Assembly: GCA_947625455.1 (NCBI GenBank)
Contig: CANQOJ010000048.1
Location: forward strand, 1 to 12,441
DNA from: an uncultured Clostridia bacterium
GTDB lineage: Bacteria; Bacillota; Clostridia; Oscillospirales; Ruminococcaceae
DNA: 12,441 bases
Reading direction: 5' to 3'
Shown here: positions 7,721 to 12,441 of the stretch, piece after piece
Layout: each line of letters starts with the position of its first letter
Numbering within the stretch: the first letter of the stretch is position 1
Program-made: the position numbers and the translations under genes
Notes under the pieces: generated by a model
What the model was told of the DNA's origin: nothing
What the model saw: only the letters and a program-made list of their open reading frames with translations
Database searches by the model: none

Positions 7721-8636
7721 TTATTGAACTATAATAGCGATGCTGAATAAATCTCCTATTGAAATTGGGAACAGCCCGTGTTCACTGCAAAATTCGTCAA
7801 CTGCTTTATTTGCGTTAAAATAGTGAGTATAATAATCATGAACCATAATAACTCCGCCCTATTTCATTTTTGGATAAAAGAACTCAAGTCCTGCTTTTAT
7901 CGGAGCGTAAAGATCAAAATCAAGATTTACCAAAACAAACTCGCCGTCAACATCCTGCGCTGATTGAGGGAAGTATCCTTTCTTTATAACGGCGTTTTCA
8001 GGGTGAGGCAGCTTTTCAAGTACTAATTCAACTGATGTGTTTGTAAGATGCGAATATCTATCCTTGCCTGTTATGCAAATCAGTTTATTATAATTTTCAT
8101 CGCTCTCAAAATCTCGTTCATCAAAGCCCTCAAAAGTATCGAAAAGATAAAGCTTGCTGTTCGGGTAAGCAGCGTTTATGATCTTTGAAAAATCTCCTCT
8201 GAATACACCGCCCTCTGCAACATCTCCAAATATCCCTCTTTGACGCTGCATTTGTGCTATATTATGAACGAACATTTCTCTTGCCCGAAAAATATTATCA
8301 AGATAACTTTTATCAATTTTGCTTTTAGGGACATCGAATTTGTTTATAAGATTATCATACAAAATCTCGTGGTGCATAAAAGACAAGCAATAAATCTTAT
8401 CAAATTCCGCCTCAGCGATTTTTTCCTGCGGGATAACCTTACGACCGAAATATCCGTTTTCTTGTAATTTTACAGTTGTATCCGCAAAAATAACATTACC
8501 GCACATATTTAAAAGTTCTTCTGTTGAAAATTTACGCAAATCTGCGGGGGGGGGAAAAATTACTTTCAATTATGCATTTACATACGTATCTTACCATTTC
8601 TTCTATTGCACAGGGATAAAAAATATAATTATTCAT
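7721..8636 (-). pseudogene. TylF/MycF/NovP-type sugar O-methyltransferase, frameshifted at a C9 tract and interrupted by TAG
   Basis: An ATG at 8634-8636 with AGAGG 7 nt upstream and an 18-nt gap from the previous gene opens a frame encoding MNNYIFYPCAIEEMVRYV and onward. It runs into nine C (8546-8554), after which the rest of the protein is in another frame. With eight C the whole reads as about 304 codons ending at TAA 7721-7723. Residues 1-100 of that reading form a Rossmann-like domain. The methyltransferase follows: GDVAEGGVFRGDFSK (137-151), LYLFDTFEGFDERD, KKGYFPQSA and VNLDFDLYAPIKAGLEFFYPKMK. A TAG at 7859-7861 (codon 259) comes next, then GGVIMVHDYYTHYF to the end. The TAG separates the two acidic halves of the metal site expected from MycF (LDFD and HD). 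A TTG at 8569 opens the downstream frame but lacks strand one of the domain. Expected role: O-methylation of the sugar. As read it is inactive or switched off. Confidence 0.85.
8546..8554 (-). repeat. Homopolymeric C9 tract inside a coding region
   Basis: Nine G on the + strand (nine C in the mRNA sense) lie about 28 codons into the TylF-like gene, exactly where the two parts of its reading frame fail to join. Eight or eleven C restores a continuous frame with SPPADLRKF across the junction. Such tracts are classic slipped-strand mutation sites in glycan genes of host-associated bacteria. A homopolymer miscall is the main alternative. Confidence 0.75.
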
Positions 8637-8654
8637 AACAAATCCTCTGTAAAT

Positions 8655-10175
8655 TTATTTCGTTATTTTAAACCAAAATCTTTCTATCATCAGCCGAGTC
8701 AGTAATTGCTCCGCAGGAATATTCTGCGAACCTGCCGACTCTACCAACAACTTCAAAAAATCACTTGTATCACGGTCAAGCTGTCTTGCCTGATGTACCG
8801 CTTCTTCTATATGTGATATTCCTGCCTTGTTAAGGAGATTTATAAACTGATTTTCAGTATATGCCTTTACCTCAAACGCCGCATCAGCCTGAAATCCGAG
8901 CATATTCATAATTGCACCCGCATTGAAAACATTCTTCAAGGATACAAAAAGCTGACCTTTTTTCTTAAGCAAAGAATAAGCTGATTTTATAAGTGAAATC
9001 GGTTCAGCATATTTATTTATATCTTCGCTGATTATTATGTAATCAAAGCTGCTTTCATTGTAATGATTTTTTAAATAGTCGATTCGGTCGCAGATAACAT
9101 CATCGCAGAATGTTTTTAAATCCGTGTAGTATTTTCCGTCTTGCGTGAATGCGCTGACATTCGGCTCAAAAATTCCGAATTTTCTGATTGTGTTTTTAAT
9201 GTCAAGAATGGGCATTCCTGCTTTGCAGTCAATTCCGAGTATGTGGACATTTTTGCCGTCTGACGGAGGCGTGATTTTACTGCCGATAAACGGAAAGACA
9301 TATCCGTTTGCATCGTCCCATGCATCTACGCCGAAAAACTTGTTTCTGAAAGCTGTTTTTCCTAAAATAAGCGACTTATTGATTTGTTCTGAACTTCTGT
9401 TTACGGCAACGCTGTGGTCATGATTATGACATACAAAAACATCACCTGCAAGAACAGTCTTATACCCTGCACGTCTTATCCTGAAAGTTATATCGTCATC
9501 AGAAAAATCGTGGGCATATCCGATATCCAGGAAAGGCCAGCCAATCGACATAAGACATTCCTTTGTGACAAGTGCCGCAACTGTCATAAGTCTTAAACGT
9601 TCCTGCCACTTTGAGGGATCGGACTTATTAAATTCTGCTGCTTTTCTCTGAAAGTCGTCTATATCGGTAAATGGTATTCCGGGATCCTGAAGATTGCTTG
9701 TATTATTGCTCATAGTCACTATCATTCCGATTTTCTTATCGGTTTTGACAGCGTAAAGCATATTGCTGAGCCAGTTTTGACTGACAATCATATCGTTTGC
9801 CAACAAAACAACGTTTTTTGATACTGATTTTAAATCCAGATAATATAAAGAAACAGGAAGGCTTACTGTTTTTGTCAGGCGAATTACTCTTACCTTTTCA
9901 TAATCGACAGATTTCAAATACTCAAGCGTTTCATCTGTCGAACCATTATCAATCAGGACCAAATCGTAATCCACATTTTTCGTGTATTTGAGTATGCTTT
10001 CGACGCATTCTTTGGTTTTGTTCAGCCTGTTTAATGCAACAACAACGATTGTAGCATCCGAAATATGCTCACATCTGTCAAAACCTGCGGCGAGTTGCTC
10101 ACGAACCTTGAGGAGATTGTCGGTTTCATCGGGACGCTCCATTTTATCTGTGTTTATTTCAATAACATTATGCAT
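8655..10175 (-). CDS. Family 2 glycosyltransferase with C-terminal methyltransferase-like domain
   Basis: Predicted cytoplasmic glycosyltransferase of 506 aa. Residues about 40-265 are a GT-A domain: TIVVVALNRLNKTKECVESI (42-61), LVLIDNGSTDETLEYL (73-88), LLANDMIV (124-131) where AND replaces the usual DxD, then DFSDDDITFRIRRAGYK (223-239) and FVCHNHDHS (247-255). Residues about 305-430 (NVHILGIDCKAG, FDYIIISEDI, LLKKKGQLFVSL) have the strand order of a class I methyltransferase but no clear SAM glycine motif, so this part may be non-catalytic. It starts 4 nt after the larger glycosyltransferase, with GAGGCGG overlapping that gene's end. Likely job: adding a sugar to flagellin or extending the glycan; donor and acceptor are unknown. 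Confidence 0.85.
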   Translation of the reverse strand: MHNVIEINTDKMERPDETDNLLKVREQLAAGFDRCEHISDATIVVVALNRLNKTKECVESILKYTKNVDYDLVLIDNGSTDETLEYLKSVDYEKVRVIRLTKTVSLPVSLYYLDLKSVSKNVVLLANDMIVSQNWLSNMLYAVKTDKKIGMIVTMSNNTSNLQDPGIPFTDIDDFQRKAAEFNKSDPSKWQERLRLMTVAALVTKECLMSIGWPFLDIGYAHDFSDDDITFRIRRAGYKTVLAGDVFVCHNHDHSVAVNRSSEQINKSLILGKTAFRNKFFGVDAWDDANGYVFPFIGSKITPPSDGKNVHILGIDCKAGMPILDIKNTIRKFGIFEPNVSAFTQDGKYYTDLKTFCDDVICDRIDYLKNHYNESSFDYIIISEDINKYAEPISLIKSAYSLLKKKGQLFVSLKNVFNAGAIMNMLGFQADAAFEVKAYTENQFINLLNKAGISHIEEAVHQARQLDRDTSDFLKLLVESAGSQNIPAEQLLTRLMIERFWFKITK

Positions 10176-10179
10176 AAAA

Positions 10180-12246
10180 TTACCGCCTCATATCATATAT
10201 TTCTTTTCCAAGCTCTGCCGTTTCGCTGTCGTTCGGCATAATTTTTTCATATTCACCGAGGAGCTGCTCGGCTTGCTGTACTTCTCCGTTTGCGATAAGC
10301 ATACGGATATTTTTCTTAAATTCGGCAGCGAGTGCGTCCATTTCGCTCGCAGGTTGAGCTTGTTTTTGAACTTTGTCGCTTATTGCCTTAACAAACGGTT
10401 TTGCTGCATGATACTGCCTTACAAGTGCTGTAAGGGCTCTTAGGCATTCCTTGAAATTTCCCTGCGATTTCTCGCTTATCGCCTCCGCTGACATAACCGC
10501 ACCGAAAAGCTGACCTGAAAGTTCGTCCGCACCGAGTTTTTCAGCCTCACAAATTCTAAGTCCCGTTATTCCCCACAATATGAAAAGCGTTTCTATATCT
10601 CTGTTATTCCTTAACGAAAGTTCCATTGCACTCTCAAGTAAATTTAGAGTTCCCCGCAAGCCTTTCGGAGAAATGATCTCGATAGGATAATTTTCCAGAG
10701 CCTCGTAAAAATCCTTAAAAGTATCACCGCAAAGCTTCGTCGCCATTTTAAAATTATAGTTAGCAAGCGAAGTAATCAACGAAATGTCTTGCTTTTCAAT
10801 GATAAGATAATACAAGACTTCGTAGTAGTTGCAAAGCCCTGTTTCGGTGAGGTCTTTTGCTTTTTCAAGGCAATTCCCGCTTTGGAAATGCTCTTTTATG
10901 GTGTCGAGAAGTTTTACGAAATCAGGCTCATTCTTGAAAATTTTCCTGAACAGGTTGTTTACGTCGGGAGAGGGATTGTTAATTTCTGCCTCTCTTCTGA
11001 TGAAGATTTGAAGTATTGCCCTGTCTCTTTTGTCAAAGTGATTATAAAGCGCCTGCGTGCGGCGGTAGTTCCCTGTATGACGCATTATTTCAAAGTCAGC
11101 ATAAAGTTTTTTGTTGAAGTCGTTATCTCTTACATAATAAGTAGAAATATCCGCTTTTTTCAGGACTTCAGCGGCAGTTTCGTACTCTTTTTCAGCCATA
11201 CAACAAATAGTCACGAAGTTAAATATCGCGCTGTTTTTATTACCCGAAAGTGCCATTTTAATCAGATTATACTCAACCTCGCTTGTATAGAGTTTTCCGC
11301 TTGAAACCTTGTCATACAGCTCAAAAAACTTTTTAAACGCCTCAATTGACTCCGTGTTTTTGCCGAGATTTATATAGCTTATCGCCATATAAAGGTAAAT
11401 ATCTGCGTCTGTGCTAAGACTGCCGCCGTTATGACACTTTTCGGTTTTGTCAAAATATTCTTCGCAAAGCTCAATTATCTTTTCCCAGTCAGACAGCCTG
11501 AAAAAATGAAAAATTTTCTCGTTATAAAGAGCCACAACAAGAGCGTCGTTACCATTAGGACAGTCAAGTCCGAGCTGTGAATATTCAAGTCTTTTTTCTT
11601 CATCTTCCAGACCGAAAGTCTGTGCCAGCTGTAAATAAAGAAGCTGATTAGGCTCTTCTATTTCAAGACGTTTCAGCAAGAGTTCGGAATTTCTCTTATA
11701 CTTTTCTTCTCTTATCTCCTTTACATTATAAAGGTATCCGTAGTGACCTGCAACGTCCCTAAGCGCTCTTATTGGCAAAGAACAAGGATTCATAAACTCA
11801 TGAATGCAGCCGACAAATTTCATTCCCGGCTCAAGGCAAAACAATCTGGTGTTAATAAATGATGTAAAAAAGCTGTAATCCTCGGAATTTGTGTAATTTT
11901 TTATGGTATATCCTGCGCTTTTATATTTCTTGTACTCGCCCATTTTAAAAAAACTGATTATATCATCGCAGGATTCAAAAATTTCGTCTGCGTCAAGAAA
12001 CATATACCATTCGCCCTTTGCTCTTTCAAGGGTAGAGTTTCTAGCTGCGGCGAAGTCGTTTATCCATTCAAAATAAAAAACATTGTCGGTGTATTTTTTC
12101 GCAATTTCTACCGTATTGTCCGTAGAACCCGTATCGGCTATAATAAGCTCGCTGTCAATGCTGTCGAGTATAGGTTTCAGCGCAGAAAGACATCTGTCGA
12201 GATATTTTTCTTCGTTTTTCACGATCATTCCGATAGATAGAACCAT
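10180..12246 (-). CDS. Family 2 glycosyltransferase with TPR-like helical tail, probable flagellin glycosyltransferase
   Basis: A 688-aa protein and the first gene of the operon. Residues 1-200 are a GT2 domain: LSIGMIVKNEEKYLDRCL (3-20), LIIADTGSTDNTVEIA (34-49), FEWINDFAAARNSTLERAKG, the metal-binding WYMFLDADEIF (80-90; DAD 85-87), and CIHEFMNP followed by GHYGYLYNV. The remaining roughly 480 residues are helical and TPR-like (for example LLYLQLAQTFGLEDEEKRLEYSQ and DADIYLYMAISYINLGKNTESI). This architecture occurs in peptide- and flagellin-modifying glycosyltransferases such as SunS-like enzymes, where the helices can hold the protein acceptor. Its place directly downstream of a flagellin gene supports a role in attaching the first sugar to flagellin Ser/Thr; that is inference. 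The ATG at 12244-12246 follows GGGAG at an 8-nt spacing. Confidence 0.9.
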   Translation of the reverse strand: MVLSIGMIVKNEEKYLDRCLSALKPILDSIDSELIIADTGSTDNTVEIAKKYTDNVFYFEWINDFAAARNSTLERAKGEWYMFLDADEIFESCDDIISFFKMGEYKKYKSAGYTIKNYTNSEDYSFFTSFINTRLFCLEPGMKFVGCIHEFMNPCSLPIRALRDVAGHYGYLYNVKEIREEKYKRNSELLLKRLEIEEPNQLLYLQLAQTFGLEDEEKRLEYSQLGLDCPNGNDALVVALYNEKIFHFFRLSDWEKIIELCEEYFDKTEKCHNGGSLSTDADIYLYMAISYINLGKNTESIEAFKKFFELYDKVSSGKLYTSEVEYNLIKMALSGNKNSAIFNFVTICCMAEKEYETAAEVLKKADISTYYVRDNDFNKKLYADFEIMRHTGNYRRTQALYNHFDKRDRAILQIFIRREAEINNPSPDVNNLFRKIFKNEPDFVKLLDTIKEHFQSGNCLEKAKDLTETGLCNYYEVLYYLIIEKQDISLITSLANYNFKMATKLCGDTFKDFYEALENYPIEIISPKGLRGTLNLLESAMELSLRNNRDIETLFILWGITGLRICEAEKLGADELSGQLFGAVMSAEAISEKSQGNFKECLRALTALVRQYHAAKPFVKAISDKVQKQAQPASEMDALAAEFKKNIRMLIANGEVQQAEQLLGEYEKIMPNDSETAELGKEIYDMRR

Positions 12247-12283
12247 TTTTAATTCTCCCGTATTAAAATTACCCTTTTATTAG

Positions 12284-12310
12284 ATAAAACCCCCCGCTTT
12301 TGGCGGGGGG
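12284..12310 (-). terminator. Rho-independent terminator of the right-hand flagellin
   Basis: Read on the - strand: an 8-bp GC-only stem CCCCCCGC/GCGGGGGG (12303-12310 with 12290-12297), a 5-nt loop, then TTTTATC. It lies about 65 nt after the stop of the right-hand flagellin and about 40 nt before the first glycosyltransferase ATG, so it separates, or partly insulates, the flagellin transcript from the operon. Confidence 0.9.
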
Positions 12311-12374
12311 AAACGCACTTTGTTTTTTTACTGCAACCGTCAAGCGGTCTGCGGGACAGCAAATCTGACTAAAA
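12311..12374 (-). other. 3' untranslated region of the right-hand flagellin
   Basis: Between the flagellin stop and its terminator I see no gene. A TTGACG-like hexamer occurs near 12335-12340 on the - strand, but no matching -10 is placed at 16-18 nt, so no promoter is called here. Confidence 0.4.
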
Positions 12375-12441
12375 TTAGCCGAGGAGCTGGAGGATAGACT
12401 GCGGCTGCTGGTTCGCCTGTGCGAGCATAGACTGTGCAGCC
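12375..12441 (-). CDS. fliC: Second flagellin, C-terminal end only
   Basis: The last 21 codons of a - strand gene, translating to AAQSMLAQANQQPQSILQLL then Gly and TAA (12375-12377), enter from the right edge. The peptide is identical to the end of the left flagellin, and a 42-nt stretch is identical at the DNA level in inverted orientation. The rest of the gene is outside the window, so its size and variable domain are unknown. It is the nearest co-directional gene upstream of the glycosylation operon. Confidence 0.93.
   Translation of the reverse strand, partial: AAQSMLAQANQQPQSILQLLG
12387..12428 (-). repeat. Inverted 42-nt repeat, right copy (flagellin 3' end)
   Basis: Right-hand partner of the repeat at 1930-1971, within the second flagellin coding region. 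Identity is broken on the stop-codon side by CTC versus TTG (Leu codons) and upstream by synonymous or near-synonymous changes. Confidence 0.85.

Noticed and set aside
7859..8569. TTG-initiated 236-codon frame as a complete gene of its own
   Set aside because: It lacks the first strand and helix of its N-terminal domain, has no ribosome binding site before the TTG, and ends in TAG in the middle of the methyltransferase fold. An ATG with a good site at 8636 and the TAA at 7721 fit the operon spacing better.
2063..8636. Ordinary dTDP-L-rhamnose operon (rmlABCD)
   Set aside because: RmlA, B and C are present but RmlD is not, and a TylC3/NovU-type C-methyltransferase plus MycE and TylF types sit between them, which a rhamnose pathway does not need.
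9982..10443. 153-codon + strand open frame spanning the junction of the two glycosyltransferase genes
   Set aside because: Antisense to both genes, with composition typical of a reverse-frame translation and no known motif.
10789..11304. 171-codon + strand open frame within the TPR-tailed glycosyltransferase
   Set aside because: Antisense to a long coherent coding region, with no family motifs and no start signal; a shadow frame.
2063..12246. Pseudaminic or legionaminic acid flagellin glycosylation genes
   Set aside because: No NeuB-like synthase, PseB/PseC-type aminotransferase or CMP-sugar synthetase is seen; the nucleotide-sugar genes are all of the dTDP-deoxyhexose type.
12319..12345. 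TTGACG-like -35 promoter element upstream of the operon
   Set aside because: At 16-18 nt spacing the downstream hexamer (AAAGTG/AAGTGC) is a poor -10, and any transcript would run straight into the flagellin terminator hairpin.

Overview
The window reads as a flagellin glycosylation island from a low-to-moderate G+C Gram-positive bacterium, most likely a motile member of the Clostridia (Lachnospiraceae/Oscillospiraceae type). The grounds are the two flagellin C-termini ending in QQPQSILQLLG, strong GGAG-type ribosome binding sites, almost exclusive TAA stops and tight operon packing. Genus-level placement is not possible from the sequence alone.

Layout: the 3' part of a large flagellin gene lies on the + strand (1-1983; its start is outside the window). 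It is followed by a hairpin terminator (about 2017-2052). Nine genes on the - strand then fill 2063-12246. At the right edge the last 21 codons of a second flagellin gene lie on the - strand (12375-12440) with their own terminator (12284-12310). The cassette is therefore bracketed by two flagellin 3' ends. The right-hand one is co-directional with it and the left-hand one converges on it.

The - strand operon, in transcription order, is: a TPR-tailed family 2 glycosyltransferase (10180-12246), a second family 2 glycosyltransferase (8655-10175), a broken TylF/MycF/NovP-type O-methyltransferase (7721-8636), an RmlC-type dTDP-sugar epimerase (7152-7706), a TylC3/TcaB9/NovU-type sugar C-methyltransferase (5911-7140), an SDR nucleotide-sugar reductase/epimerase (4983-5891), RmlA (4091-4969), RmlB (3108-4094) and a MycE-type methyltransferase (2063-3106). 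Gaps are 1-19 nt, and RmlA and RmlB overlap by 4 nt.

Reading the genes together: RmlA and RmlB make dTDP-4-keto-6-deoxyglucose; the C-methyltransferase adds a branch methyl; the epimerase inverts ring stereocentres; the SDR probably reduces the 4-keto group. The two O-methyltransferase families are those that decorate 6-deoxysugars in macrolide and aminocoumarin antibiotics, and the two glycosyltransferases would put the sugar(s) on flagellin. The inferred product is a C-methylated, O-methylated 6-deoxyhexose resembling noviose, nogalose or virenose. The gene set closely parallels that for novobiocin's noviose (NovV/T/W/U/S plus NovP).

The most notable detail is the TylF-like gene. A run of nine C near its 5' end puts it out of frame (eight or eleven would restore it), which looks like a slipped-strand ON/OFF switch. 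A separate in-frame TAG interrupts it 46 codons before its natural end, so the allele as read is OFF or decaying. No tRNA, rRNA, CRISPR array or insertion sequence was seen.
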